Assembly: GCA_965225895.1 (NCBI GenBank)
Contig: CBDDBR010000011.1
Span: forward strand, 620,001-684,000
Length of the DNA: 64,000 bases
Source: Endobugula sp965225895
GTDB taxonomy: Bacteria > Pseudomonadota > Gammaproteobacteria > Pseudomonadales > Cellvibrionaceae
Direction of reading: 5' to 3'
Shown here: positions 1 to 8,511 of the stretch, in pieces
How positions within the stretch are numbered: the stretch's first letter is position 1
Layout of the letters: every line of letters begins with the position of its first letter
The notes under the pieces: model-generated
The model's input: the letters and a program-made list of their open reading frames with translations, nothing else
Databases searched by the model: none
What the model was told of the DNA's origin: nothing
Program-made: the position numbers and the translations under genes

Positions 1-453
1 GTCGCCAGCCTCGGCTATTCCTTCAGAGAATGATTCTTTTAACCATTTTATGCCTTCTTCTTTGTTTTCTTTTGTGCCTTTGCCTTCTACAAGTGCTACC
101 CCATAGTGAAATTTTGCCAAGCTGGAATAACCCGCAGTATCATTTGTTTGGGCACCTCTTTTCATTAGGGCGGTGGCATATGGCAAGTTTTTTGGAACGC
201 CAATACCTGACTCATATATTTGTGCTAGCCAGATCATCGAATATACGCTATCCCATCTTTTAATACAGTCTTCAAAAATTTTGATTGCTGATTCGTGATC
301 CCCCGTTTTTTCTGCCACATATCCATAGAGGCATTTGATGGGCTTATGGCTATCTATATAGTTTTCATAGCTAAGGCCGTTGCCTGTTGATTCTTTTCCT
401 GAGGCGTGCGTACTGAGTAGTACAAGGGGAAGGATTATGTATTTTAATTTCAT
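1..453 (-). CDS. Sel1-like repeat exported protein (3' end cut by window edge)
   Basis: An open frame starts with ATG at 453 and runs off the left edge after 151 codons, so the C-terminus is missing. The N-terminus (MKLKYIILPLVLLSTHASGK) looks like a signal peptide cleaved near residue 18. The rest has the alternating-helix pattern of Sel1/TPR-like repeats, for example YSMIWLAQIYESGIGVPKN and LAKFHYGVALVEGKGTKEN, each with the small-residue and G-G/V-P-K-N signature. An AGAGGT ribosome-binding site lies just upstream of the ATG. Sel1 proteins generally mediate protein-protein contacts; no specific role can be assigned here. It is transcribed away from tsaB. Confidence 0.75.
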   Translation of the reverse strand, partial: MKLKYIILPLVLLSTHASGKESTGNGLSYENYIDSHKPIKCLYGYVAEKTGDHESAIKIFEDCIKRWDSVYSMIWLAQIYESGIGVPKNLPYATALMKRGAQTNDTAGYSSLAKFHYGVALVEGKGTKENKEEGIKWLKESFSEGIAEAGD

Positions 454-810
454 CAATGTAACCTCTTAGGCGCTAATTAGCAGGATGATTAGCGTCGAAT
501 GTTGCTTTATTGGTATTGTTGTTGGCGTGGTTGATGATCGTCTATTGCCTCGCAAACATACAGTGAGGGAGTAGCATGGCATGAGCTCGTTATGTTCAGG
601 TCATGTGATTGTTATTTACATGTAATTTTTTTGTCAGTCGTGAGCTGTTTGGTGGTTGATAGCCGCCAGAGGTTAAGGTGATCCCCAGCGCTTGGCTATA
701 ATGTCGTTCTGTTGTTGTCACAGGGTAAGAATACCGTCTGAATCTATCTTTATAGTCGGCATGTTTGCTAGAATAGGGCGCTTTATAATTCCATTATAAC
801 GAGTATAAGA
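454..810. other. Intergenic region between divergent genes
   Basis: This 357-bp stretch has no convincing gene. It must hold the divergent promoters of the Sel1-repeat gene and tsaB. A TATAAT hexamer lies at 697-702, without a good -35 at standard spacing, and a TAGAAT/TATAAT-rich stretch lies at 768-790. It also holds one copy (601-620) of a 20-bp sequence that recurs inverted at 8427-8446. Confidence 0.5.
601..620 (+). repeat. 20-bp dispersed inverted repeat, copy 1
   Basis: The sequence TCATGTGATTGTTATTTACA is the exact reverse complement of 8427-8446. Both copies lie between genes. The second copy contributes one arm of a local hairpin. Function unknown; it could be a short protein-binding site or a relic of a small repeat. 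Confidence 0.6.
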
Positions 811-1536
811 ATGACCCATATTCTTGCTATCGACACATCAACCGATGCCTGTTCGGTAGCGATATTAACCCCCTCACATGTGCAACAAACACTTATTGTA
901 GCGCCTAGAGAACACACGCAACGCTTATTACCGAGTATTGAAAGCTTATTAGCGGAACACGAACTGTGTTTACAGCAATTTGATGCCATTGCTTTTGGTG
1001 TTGGCCCTGGTTCGTTCACAGGTTTACGTATTGCCTTAAGTACGGCACAAGGCTTGGCATACGGTGCAGATTTACCTTTAATTCCCATTTCTACCTTAGA
1101 AACTATGGCGCATACTGCATTACGTGCAGGATTGGTCAAAGAGGGGCAAACGGTTATCCCCGTGATTGATGCGCGTATGAATGAGGTGTACTGGTCGGCG
1201 TATCAATATACTCAGCAAGAGCAGCTATGGCATACCTTGCAAGAAGAGACGATTGCCGCGCCAGAAATAGTCGCTGCTAATTCGTTGCTCCAACCCCAAA
1301 ATGAGATTGTTGCAATAGGCTCAGGTTGGCATTATGCATGTTTGTCTCAGTGTTTATCGCAGCCCGCTCACATAGAGGTATACCCAGAAGCTTACGATAT
1401 GTCGGTATTGGCAAAACATGCGTGGGATACACAGGGAAGCGATGCAACGATTAGCCCATTATCGGCAGTGCCTACTTATATGCGCAATGAAATAAGTTGG
1501 AAAAAAAGACAGCGTATTAGGGAACAAAACACGTAA
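811..1536 (+). CDS. tsaB: TsaB, tRNA threonylcarbamoyladenosine biosynthesis protein
   Basis: The 241-residue protein belongs to the ASKHA-fold TsaB/YeaZ family. TsaB binds TsaD and TsaE in the cytoplasmic complex that makes t6A at position 37 of ANN-decoding tRNAs. The N-terminal ILAIDTSTDACSVAI strand and GVGPGSFTGLR (residues 63-73) are the family signatures, and the length fits E. coli TsaB (about 231). The last base of its TAA stop is the A of the uppP ATG, so the two genes are probably cotranscribed. Confidence 0.95.
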   Translation: MTHILAIDTSTDACSVAILTPSHVQQTLIVAPREHTQRLLPSIESLLAEHELCLQQFDAIAFGVGPGSFTGLRIALSTAQGLAYGADLPLIPISTLETMAHTALRAGLVKEGQTVIPVIDARMNEVYWSAYQYTQQEQLWHTLQEETIAAPEIVAANSLLQPQNEIVAIGSGWHYACLSQCLSQPAHIEVYPEAYDMSVLAKHAWDTQGSDATISPLSAVPTYMRNEISWKKRQRIREQNT

Positions 1537-2336
1537 TGGAAACGGCACATATTATTGTTTTAGCATTAATTCAGGGGATTACTGAGTTTTTGCCTATATC
1601 GAGCTCGGGTCATTTAATTCTGCCTAGCGGTTTATTGGGGTGGCCAGAACAAGGGCTAGCTTTTGATGTGGCTGTGCATGTGGGTACGTTACTCGCCGTT
1701 GTTGGATATTTTCGGCGCGACGTAATGAATATGACACATGCTTGGTGTTTAAGTGCGTTTAAGCAGCAGCACAGCAATGATGGGCGTATTGCGTGGTACG
1801 TTATATTAGCCACAATGCCAGCTGCATTTGCAGGCCTATTATTTGGCGATATGATTGAAGCACACTTGCGTACCACGTTAGTGATTGCCATTACCACGAT
1901 AGTATTTGGCTTAGTGTTAGGTTGGGCTGATCGTAGTGCCATTGTAAAAAATAAAGATATTACGCAGCTTACCGTTACCATTGTATGCATTATTGGTATT
2001 GCACAAGCGATAGCTTTAATTCCGGGCACATCACGTTCAGGTATTACTATTTCTGCGGCGTTATTATGTGGTTTACAGCGTGAGGATGCTGCACGTTTTT
2101 CATTTTTAATGTCGATTCCTATTATAGTATTAAGTGGTGCTTATAAAGGTTTACAGCTTGTTGACGTGGGCAGCGTGAACTGGTCAGAAATGATGCTAGG
2201 CGCAGGAGTTGCCGCAGTGAGTGCCTATGTATGTATTCATTATTTTTTAAAATTTATTAATAATATGGGGATGACCGTGTTTGTGGTGTATCGTCTATTA
2301 TTAGGTGGATTTCTATTGTATTGGAGTTTAGCGTAG
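1536..2336 (+). CDS. uppP: Undecaprenyl-diphosphatase UppP (BacA)
   Basis: A 266-residue polytopic membrane protein that dephosphorylates undecaprenyl diphosphate, recycling the lipid carrier for peptidoglycan and other envelope polymers. Both BacA-family motifs are visible: IQGITEFLPISSSGH (residues 12-26) and PGTSRSG (163-169), which form the active site in known structures. The remaining sequence is mostly hydrophobic helices. The start overlaps the tsaB stop by 1 nt, suggesting translational coupling. Confidence 0.96.
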   Translation: METAHIIVLALIQGITEFLPISSSGHLILPSGLLGWPEQGLAFDVAVHVGTLLAVVGYFRRDVMNMTHAWCLSAFKQQHSNDGRIAWYVILATMPAAFAGLLFGDMIEAHLRTTLVIAITTIVFGLVLGWADRSAIVKNKDITQLTVTIVCIIGIAQAIALIPGTSRSGITISAALLCGLQREDAARFSFLMSIPIIVLSGAYKGLQLVDVGSVNWSEMMLGAGVAAVSAYVCIHYFLKFINNMGMTVFVVYRLLLGGFLLYWSLA

Positions 2337-2395
2337 CAATTTATTCATTGGCTAAGGCTAACAAAAATCATCGTCAAGATAGGGCGGCATAATTT

Positions 2396-3694
2396 ATGTC
2401 TGAACAAGATAAATTTAATCAAGGCTTACTCGATTTTATCGATGCATCGCCAACCCCATTTCACGCCACACAAACGATGGCGAGCGCCTTATTAGCGGCA
2501 GGCTTTATTGAATTATTAGAGCATGAACAATGGGAGTTAGAGGCAGGCAAGCGTTACTTTGTTACGCGTAATATGTCCTCCATTATTGCCTTTGTGTATG
2601 CACCCGATATGTTTGTAAATGAAGGTATTCGTATGGTCGGTGCACATACCGACAGCCCTTGTTTACGGGTTAAGCCAAATCCAGAGATTCATGCCAATGG
2701 TTATTTTCAGTTAGGCGTTGAAGTGTATGGCGGTGCATTATTAGCCCCTTGGTTTGATCGTGATTTGTCATTAGCAGGGCGTGTGAATTACTGTGATAGT
2801 CAACAGCAAATGCACAGTAGTTTAGTGAATTTCTGTGATCCTATAGCGGTCATTCCTAGTGTGGCGATTCATCTTCATCGCGAAGCGAATACAAGTAACG
2901 CAATTAACCCACAAAAACATTTACCACCGATTTTAATGCAGGTTGATAACGGTAATAACAGCAAGAAAAAAATAGATTTTCGTGATTGGTTAAGTGCGCA
3001 ATTGCAGTTGCAAGGTGAAAAAGATGTGGCGCAAGTGCTAGATTATGAACTCAGCTTTTACGATACGCAGCCATCGTCAGTCATAGGCTTACAGAAAGAT
3101 TTTATTGCCGCAGCACGACTCGATAATTTATTAAGCTGTTATGTCGGCCTGCAAGCATTACTCGCCGCCGATACGAAAAAGCCAGCGCTACTGATCTGTA
3201 CCGATCACGAAGAAGTGGGCAGTGCTTCTGCTTGTGGTGCGCAAGGGCCAATGTTAGAACACTGCTTACAGCGCATGATTCCCGACACAGAAACGCGTTT
3301 GCGTACTATTGATTTATCTTTAATGATTTCGGTGGATAATGCGCACGGAATACACCCTAATTATGCCGATAAACACGATGGCAACCACGGGCCGCTGTTA
3401 AATCAGGGGCCAGTGATTAAAGTGAATGCCAATCAGCGTTATGCAACCAATAGTGAAACCAGTAGTTTTTTTAAACAATTATGCCAGCACAACAATGTTA
3501 CACCACAAGTGTTTGTGACACGCAGCGATATGGGCTGTGGAAGCACCATTGGCCCAATTACCTCAAGTGAGGTTGGTGTGAAAACGCTAGATATTGGTCT
3601 GCCGACTTTTGGTATGCACTCTATTCGTGAACTAGCAGGTACCCAAGATGCGGTAGCACTTGCTCATGTTCTTACTTCTTTTTACCAACAATAA
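2396..3694 (+). CDS. apeB: M18 family aminopeptidase (aspartyl aminopeptidase type)
   Basis: A 432-residue cytosolic dimetal peptidase of family M18. Metal-site motifs are in order: GAHTDSP with His84, the DNLLS segment, TDHEEVGS with the catalytic/metal glutamates, SVDNAHGIHP, and the C-terminal GMHSIRE histidine. Family members release N-terminal acidic residues from peptides. Length and motif order match bacterial ApeB. It follows uppP by 59 bp and precedes trpS by a few bases, so all may share a transcript. Confidence 0.93.
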   Translation: MSEQDKFNQGLLDFIDASPTPFHATQTMASALLAAGFIELLEHEQWELEAGKRYFVTRNMSSIIAFVYAPDMFVNEGIRMVGAHTDSPCLRVKPNPEIHANGYFQLGVEVYGGALLAPWFDRDLSLAGRVNYCDSQQQMHSSLVNFCDPIAVIPSVAIHLHREANTSNAINPQKHLPPILMQVDNGNNSKKKIDFRDWLSAQLQLQGEKDVAQVLDYELSFYDTQPSSVIGLQKDFIAAARLDNLLSCYVGLQALLAADTKKPALLICTDHEEVGSASACGAQGPMLEHCLQRMIPDTETRLRTIDLSLMISVDNAHGIHPNYADKHDGNHGPLLNQGPVIKVNANQRYATNSETSSFFKQLCQHNNVTPQVFVTRSDMGCGSTIGPITSSEVGVKTLDIGLPTFGMHSIRELAGTQDAVALAHVLTSFYQQ

Positions 3695-3706
3695 TTGAAC
3701 CCGTTT

Positions 3707-4744
3707 ATGTCTTCATTACACACATTACCAGCACACGATAAACAGCGTACCCTTACGGGTATTACTACTACAGGTACCCCACATTTAGGTAATTATGTGG
3801 GTGCTATTCGTCCTGCTATTCAGGCTAGTCAGCAGGTGGATAACTTATCATTTTATTTTTTAGCAGATTTTCATGCTTTGATTAAAAGCCAAGAGCCAGA
3901 AAAAATTCACCAATCCAGTATGGAAATTGCTGCTACATGGTTAGCGTTAGGGTTAGATGTAGATAATGCTATTTTTTATCGTCAATCCGATGTGCCAGAA
4001 ATTCCGCAGTTATGTTGGTTGCTCACATGTATGGCAGCAAAAGGCTTAATGAATCGCGCTCATGCATATAAAGCGTCGGTACAAGCAAATAAAGAAGCCA
4101 ATGAAGATCCTGATTTTGGTGTCACTATGGGCTTGTATAGTTATCCTGTATTGATGGCGGCAGATATATTAATGTTTAACGCCGACAAGGTACCTGTGGG
4201 TAAAGATCAAATTCAGCACGTAGAAATGGCAAGAGATATTGCTTCACGTTTTAATCATCACTTTGGTGAAAACTTTACCTTACCGCAAGCGGTTGTTGAT
4301 GATAACGTGGCGGTATTGCAAGGTTTAGATGGCCGTAAAATGAGTAAGAGTTACAACAATACCATCCCTTTGTTTTTACCAGAAAAAAAATTAAAAAAGC
4401 ATATTAATAAAATTAAAACCAATTTATTAGAACCGGGTGAAGCAAAAGATCCTGATACCTCTACCGTGTTTCAAATTTGGCAAGCCTTTGCTACCGAAGA
4501 GCAAACAGCAGAAATGCGCCAAGCTTTTGCCGATGGTATTGCGTGGGGAGAAGCGAAAAAACAATTGTTTGAATTAGTGAATAACGAAGTAGGCGATGCC
4601 CGTGAGCGCTATAACGAATTACTAGAAAAGCCTACCTATATTGAAGAAATTTTACAGCAAGGCGGCCAAAAAGCTCGCGCTTATTCAGAACCTTTATTAG
4701 CGAATCTTCGTCATGCAGTAGGTATTCGTTCATTTGGACAATAA
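3707..4744 (+). CDS. trpS: Tryptophanyl-tRNA synthetase
   Basis: Class I aminoacyl-tRNA synthetase charging tRNA-Trp. The HIGH-type motif is PHLGN near residue 27 and the KMSKS loop is GRKMSKSYNN near residue 206. The length (345 residues) is close to E. coli TrpS (334). I chose the ATG at 3707; an in-frame TTG directly after the apeB stop (3695) would add four residues, and neither has a clear Shine-Dalgarno. It lies immediately downstream of apeB, which suggests readthrough expression. Confidence 0.95.
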   Translation: MSSLHTLPAHDKQRTLTGITTTGTPHLGNYVGAIRPAIQASQQVDNLSFYFLADFHALIKSQEPEKIHQSSMEIAATWLALGLDVDNAIFYRQSDVPEIPQLCWLLTCMAAKGLMNRAHAYKASVQANKEANEDPDFGVTMGLYSYPVLMAADILMFNADKVPVGKDQIQHVEMARDIASRFNHHFGENFTLPQAVVDDNVAVLQGLDGRKMSKSYNNTIPLFLPEKKLKKHINKIKTNLLEPGEAKDPDTSTVFQIWQAFATEEQTAEMRQAFADGIAWGEAKKQLFELVNNEVGDARERYNELLEKPTYIEEILQQGGQKARAYSEPLLANLRHAVGIRSFGQ

Positions 4745-4764
4745 AGCGTGTTGCCGCGCTTTTT
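4743..4764 (+). terminator. Weak hairpin after trpS
   Basis: AAAGCG (4743-4748) pairs with CGCTTT (4757-4762) over an 8-nt loop, followed by TTATA. The 6-bp stem is short, so this may be a weak terminator or chance. Confidence 0.3.
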
Positions 4765-4798
4765 ATATACTGACCAATACACACGAAGGTAAAAAATT

Positions 4799-5914
4799 AT
4801 GAATGTTGATGGTCAGGCGTATAGAACCATTGCTTTAGCCGACGATCATTGGCGAGTAGTTATTATTGATCAAACTCAATTACCTCATCACTTTGAATTA
4901 ATTCATTTGGCCACGTTAGACGATACCGCCGTGGCTATCTCTTCTATGCAAGTCCGTGGTGCACCATTAATTGGTGCGACGGCGGCCTATGGTATGGCGC
5001 TTGCCATGAAAGCCGATCCTTCTGATCATATGCTACAACACGCATACCATACGTTATTAAGCACGCGGCCTACGGCAGTGAATTTACTGTGGGCGCTCGA
5101 TGAGATGATGGCAGTATTACAGCCATTACCCACAGCGCAACGAGAGTCGGTGGCATATGCACAGGCCGCGATTGTGTGCGATCAAGATGTGGCGATGTGT
5201 TCGTCTATTGGTGATCACGGCCATGCGTTGATTCGAGAGGTTTGGCAGAAAAAATCATCAAACAATGAGGCAATAAATATTCTTACCCACTGTAATGCAG
5301 GTTGGTTAGCCACAGTGGATTGGGGCACAGCATTATCGCCTATTTATAAAGCCCACGATGCAGGTATTCCTGTTCATGTGTGGGTTGATGAAACACGCCC
5401 ACGCAATCAAGGATTTAATTTGACTGCATGGGAGTTAGCCAAGCACGGCGTACCGCATACGATCATTGTAGACAATGTAGGTGGGCACTTAATGCAGCAA
5501 GGGCAGGTGGATCTGTGCATTGTAGGTACTGACCGCACAACCCGTACTGGCGATGTATGCAATAAAATAGGCACGTATTTAAAAGCCTTAGCGGCGCATG
5601 ATAATCAGGTGCCTTTCTATGTTGCTTTGCCTAGCCCCACCATTGATTGGACGATGAGCGATGGTGTAATGGATATCCCTATCGAAGAACGTGATACAAA
5701 AGAAGTGACGCATATATCAGGTCTTACAGAGGACGGTTATGTGCAAACCGTAAGGGTATCTGGCGAAGATAGCTCCGCCATGAATTATGGTTTTGATGTC
5801 ACGCCTGCAAGATTAGTCACACAATTAATTACTGAGCGTGGCGTGTGTTCTGCAACCGAAGTAGGCCTAGCGGCATTGTTCCCCGACAAAGTTAATTCAA
5901 CAGGCATACGCTAA
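4799..5914 (+). CDS. mtnA: Methylthioribose-1-phosphate isomerase
   Basis: A 371-residue protein of the eIF2B-like/MtnA family that converts 5-methylthioribose-1-phosphate to the ribulose form in methylthioadenosine salvage. Signatures are SSMQVRGAPLIGATAAYG near the N-terminus, the catalytic cysteine in THCNAGWLAT, and the aspartate in IVGTDRTTRTGDV followed by NKIGTY. The start has a GAAGGT ribosome-binding site. The stop overlaps the start of the downstream aldolase by 1 nt, linking the two enzymes in one pathway. Confidence 0.95.
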   Translation: MNVDGQAYRTIALADDHWRVVIIDQTQLPHHFELIHLATLDDTAVAISSMQVRGAPLIGATAAYGMALAMKADPSDHMLQHAYHTLLSTRPTAVNLLWALDEMMAVLQPLPTAQRESVAYAQAAIVCDQDVAMCSSIGDHGHALIREVWQKKSSNNEAINILTHCNAGWLATVDWGTALSPIYKAHDAGIPVHVWVDETRPRNQGFNLTAWELAKHGVPHTIIVDNVGGHLMQQGQVDLCIVGTDRTTRTGDVCNKIGTYLKALAAHDNQVPFYVALPSPTIDWTMSDGVMDIPIEERDTKEVTHISGLTEDGYVQTVRVSGEDSSAMNYGFDVTPARLVTQLITERGVCSATEVGLAALFPDKVNSTGIR

Positions 5915-6579
5915 TGGATAATAGCGAACTACGCCAATTATTAATTGATACTGCTATTGCCTCTAATACACGAGGTATTAACCAAGGAACGTCGGGTAAC
6001 GTGTCTGTGCGTACTCCAGAAGGTTTTTTAATTACACCTTCTGGAATGGCATACCACACACTCACACCTAGCGATATTGTGTTAATAGATAAAAACGCTG
6101 CTGTTGTTGCCAATAACAATGGCCAGCAGCCACGAAAGCCTTCAAGTGAATGGCGTTTTCATTATGATATTTATGCGGCGCGTAATGAGGTAGAAGCTAT
6201 TGTGCATACCCACTCGATACATGCCACGGCGTTAGCGTGTTTACAGCAAGGTATTCCTGCTTTTCATTACATGGTGGCGGCGGCAGGCGGACGAGATATA
6301 CGCTGTTCACCCTATGCTACCTACGGTACTCAAGCGTTGTCTGACCTTGCTTTAATTGCCCTGCAAGATCGTAAAGCTTGTTTGTTAGGCCATCACGGTG
6401 TGATCGCAACAGGATCTAATTTATCTGCTGCGCTGGCCTTAGCTGAAGAAGTGGAAACACTCGCTCATCAATATATGGCTGCCTTAAGTGTCGGTGAGCC
6501 TAAATTATTATCGGATGAAGAAATGGATGTAGTGATTGAAAAATTTAAGAGCTATGGTGAGCATGCGCAGAAGTTATAG
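5914..6579 (+). CDS. Class II aldolase, FucA-like, probably acting on methylthioribulose-1-phosphate
   Basis: A 221-residue zinc-dependent class II aldolase/adducin-fold protein. It keeps GTSGNVSVR, the SSEWRFHYDIY segment, the metal-binding VHTHSIHAT pair, HYMVAAAGG and LLGHHGVIATG. As I recall them, these resemble E. coli fuculose-phosphate aldolase (FucA) more than the MtnB dehydratase. Fused by a 1-nt overlap to mtnA, it is best read as the aldolase of the DHAP-type shunt, which splits 5-methylthioribulose-1-phosphate to DHAP and methylthioacetaldehyde. The alternative is MtnB; no mtnC, mtnD or mtnE lies nearby. The stop abuts the convergent PadR gene. Confidence 0.8.
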   Translation: MDNSELRQLLIDTAIASNTRGINQGTSGNVSVRTPEGFLITPSGMAYHTLTPSDIVLIDKNAAVVANNNGQQPRKPSSEWRFHYDIYAARNEVEAIVHTHSIHATALACLQQGIPAFHYMVAAAGGRDIRCSPYATYGTQALSDLALIALQDRKACLLGHHGVIATGSNLSAALALAEEVETLAHQYMAALSVGEPKLLSDEEMDVVIEKFKSYGEHAQKL

Positions 6580-7116
6580 TTATTTCAGTATATCTAAGCA
6601 CTCGGTGATCCATTTCAATTCTGCTTCAGCAAAGTGAATGCCTTTACGTAAGGCAAGATATTTACTTTTATTATACAACGAACATAAACATTCTTTTTTA
6701 TGCTTAAAAAAGTGATTTTCTATCTCTAAAAATGTATTAAGTTGTTGTTCTACCTCTTTTTGATAGGATGTTAATTCTTTCGATAATATCTCACTACCGA
6801 CTTCCTCAATAGTCATTAATTTAATCAATAGCGAGTTTTTGATGGGCGCCTTTTTAGTGGGGCGTTCAACCCATGCCATCAATTCCTCACGTCCTTGAGT
6901 AGTAATAGAGTAATTTTTCTTATTTGGCTTTCCGGTTTGATTAACGATATTAACCGCTAGCCATTGCTTTGTTTCGAGTTCAGATAAGGTTTTATATATT
7001 TGTTGGTGGCTTGCTTCCCAGTAAAAATTAACACTGCCAGAAAACTCTTTCGCTATGTCATAACCTGATTTTTCCTTTTGGGTCACCATGCTTAAGATGG
7101 CATGTTTTAAGGACAT
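6580..7116 (-). CDS. PadR-family transcriptional regulator resembling AphA
   Basis: A 178-residue regulator with an N-terminal winged helix (MSLKHAILSMVTQKEKSGYD, then WEASHQQIYKTLSELE recognition region) and a C-terminal helical dimerisation segment rich in K/E/L. Length, the SGYDIAKEFS and SHQQIY motifs, and GKPNKKNYSIT closely follow Vibrio AphA from memory. I chose the ATG at 7116, matching the family N-terminus MSL; an upstream ATG at 7149 would fall inside an operator palindrome. Divergent from the DUF2306-like gene, with two palindromes between them, so autoregulation and control of the neighbour are likely. Confidence 0.85.
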   Translation of the reverse strand: MSLKHAILSMVTQKEKSGYDIAKEFSGSVNFYWEASHQQIYKTLSELETKQWLAVNIVNQTGKPNKKNYSITTQGREELMAWVERPTKKAPIKNSLLIKLMTIEEVGSEILSKELTSYQKEVEQQLNTFLEIENHFFKHKKECLCSLYNKSKYLALRKGIHFAEAELKWITECLDILK

Positions 7117-7142
7117 AATAATAGCCTGTATAGATTTAGCTT

Positions 7143-7160
7143 TATGCAACTAGTTGCATA
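7143..7160. promoter_or_regulatory. Perfect 18-bp palindrome, candidate AphA/PadR operator 1
   Basis: TATGCAACTAGTTGCATA is a perfect palindrome. It fits TATGCA-N6-TGCATA, which contains the AphA half-site TATGCA-N6-TNCNNA reported for Vibrio. It lies just upstream of the PadR/AphA-like gene. Confidence 0.7.
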
Positions 7161-7179
7161 TTAATGATTGATCTTTTAC

Positions 7180-7197
7180 TATGCAATTAGTTGCATA
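7180..7197. promoter_or_regulatory. Near-perfect palindrome, candidate AphA/PadR operator 2
   Basis: TATGCAATTAGTTGCATA differs from operator 1 at one base and is centred 37 bp from it (about 3.5 helical turns). It lies between the regulator and the divergent membrane-protein gene, upstream of the latter's start at 7238. Confidence 0.65.
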
Positions 7198-7237
7198 TTT
7201 AGTATATCGTAAAAAGTATCGATATTGAGGATGAGTC

Positions 7238-7867
7238 ATGACTATTTTAACTTTTTTGCTTATCTGGCACATAGCGTCAGGGCTGGTAGCCTTATTGTCA
7301 GGTATCGTTGCGGGGGTGATTAAGCAATATGCTTGGCCACATAAATGGCATGTTCGATTTGGTCAGTGCTTTTTTTATTCTATGGTGCTTGTTTTTGTTA
7401 CCGCGATACCTATGTCATTAATGACAGAAAATATGTTTTTATTATTTATTGCAATATTTAGCTTCTATTTTGCGCATGCAGGCTGGCGCTATGCAAAAAA
7501 TAAAACGGGCCAGACAACAAGAGAAGATTGGTTGTCGGTAAGTATAATGGTCATTATATGTTTTGTTATGTTTGGTTATGGTTTGTTTTTATTAGATAGT
7601 GGTAGCACGGAAAGTGTCACGCTAATTTTTTTTAGTGCGTTAGGTATATTGACAGCGTTACGAGATGGATACAGTTTATATACATCGGATTTTACTGGAA
7701 AACAGCGTATAGCCCTACACGCAACCATGATGTTAGCGGGTGTTATTGCAACAGTAACGGCCTTTGTTGTGACTAATTTTACAGCTAAACCAGAATATAT
7801 CCTTTGGATTGCTCCTTCAATACTAATCACCCCTTATATTATTTACTGGAATATAAAGCTTAGATAG
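7238..7867 (+). CDS. DUF2306-like integral membrane protein
   Basis: A 209-residue protein with about seven hydrophobic segments, starting MTILTFLLIWHIASGLVAL. The early IWHIASG and later HAGWRYAKN histidines resemble the DUF2306 (putative seven-helix) family. The function of that family is not established; no enzyme motif is visible. Divergent from the AphA-like regulator and downstream of operator 2, so probably under its control. The gene after it, 57 bp away, encodes an exported DUF2141 protein. Confidence 0.65.
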   Translation: MTILTFLLIWHIASGLVALLSGIVAGVIKQYAWPHKWHVRFGQCFFYSMVLVFVTAIPMSLMTENMFLLFIAIFSFYFAHAGWRYAKNKTGQTTREDWLSVSIMVIICFVMFGYGLFLLDSGSTESVTLIFFSALGILTALRDGYSLYTSDFTGKQRIALHATMMLAGVIATVTAFVVTNFTAKPEYILWIAPSILITPYIIYWNIKLR

Positions 7868-7924
7868 CGATACAAAATAATCGGTACATATAGATATATT
7901 CATAATGTGAAAATGGAGCGTGAT

Positions 7925-8353
7925 ATGTTTAAAAAATACTTATGTTGTTTAGTGATATTCTTTTCTTCTCCTGGGCTAGTGGCTGCTGCTGATTTACAAG
8001 TGAATGTTGATAACATCAAAACACTTAAAGGAAATATAATGATTGCTTTATTTTCTTCATCGGTAGCGGATGGTTTCCCTAACGAAGCGAGTCGCTCTGC
8101 GGGTGTTAGCGTTAAACCAATAGTGGGTGGAGTGTCAGCACAATTTAATAATATTGCTGCAGGGGAGTATGCGGTTGCTGTTTATCATGATAAAAATGGT
8201 AATAATAAATTGGATGTGAATTTTTTTGGTATTCCAAAAGAACCGTATGGTTTTAGTGGTGATAAAAAAACGTCTTTAGGGAAGCCAGAATTTTCAGTGG
8301 CTTCTTTTGTGATTGGTAACGGGGAGTTACTTTCTATTCGTGTAAGTCTTTAG
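7925..8353 (+). CDS. Exported DUF2141 family protein
   Basis: A 142-residue protein with a signal peptide (MFKKYLCCLVIFFSSPGLVAAA) and a single beta-rich domain. The motif AVYHDKNGNNKLDVNFFGIPKEPYG is the hallmark of DUF2141: a D-K-N-G-N-N-K-L-D stretch that looks like a calcium-binding loop. I chose ATG 7925 because GGAG lies six bases before it; an upstream in-frame GTG at 7907 has no such site. Function unknown. Likely cotranscribed with the upstream membrane protein. Confidence 0.8.
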   Translation: MFKKYLCCLVIFFSSPGLVAAADLQVNVDNIKTLKGNIMIALFSSSVADGFPNEASRSAGVSVKPIVGGVSAQFNNIAAGEYAVAVYHDKNGNNKLDVNFFGIPKEPYGFSGDKKTSLGKPEFSVASFVIGNGELLSIRVSL

Positions 8354-8435
8354 GGCTATGCTTGTTATATATGCAGGTAAATTAGCTGAGGGGTATACAA
8401 AGGGGGGCAATACAAAGAGTGCTGCGTGTAAATAA

Positions 8436-8469
8436 CAATCACATGAAAGAAGTTTCTACCATGTGATTG
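8436..8469. repeat. Inverted repeat containing the second dispersed 20-mer
   Basis: CAATCACATG (8436-8445) pairs exactly with CATGTGATTG (8460-8469) across 14 nt. The left arm is part of 8427-8446, the inverted copy of 601-620. It sits between the convergent DUF2141 and alaA genes, so a terminator role is possible, but there is no T-run. Confidence 0.5.
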
Positions 8470-8511
8470 CTTGTCGTGTTTGCAAAATATGTGAATATAT
8501 AATTATGGCGT

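Noticed and set aside
30..263. A plus-strand 77-codon frame at the window start
   Set aside because: It lies opposite the Sel1-repeat gene, which has a signal peptide, repeats and a ribosome site.
3695..3709. TTG as the definite trpS start
   Set aside because: It would place the start directly on the previous stop; the ATG four codons later gives a standard-length protein, so the TTG is left as an alternative.
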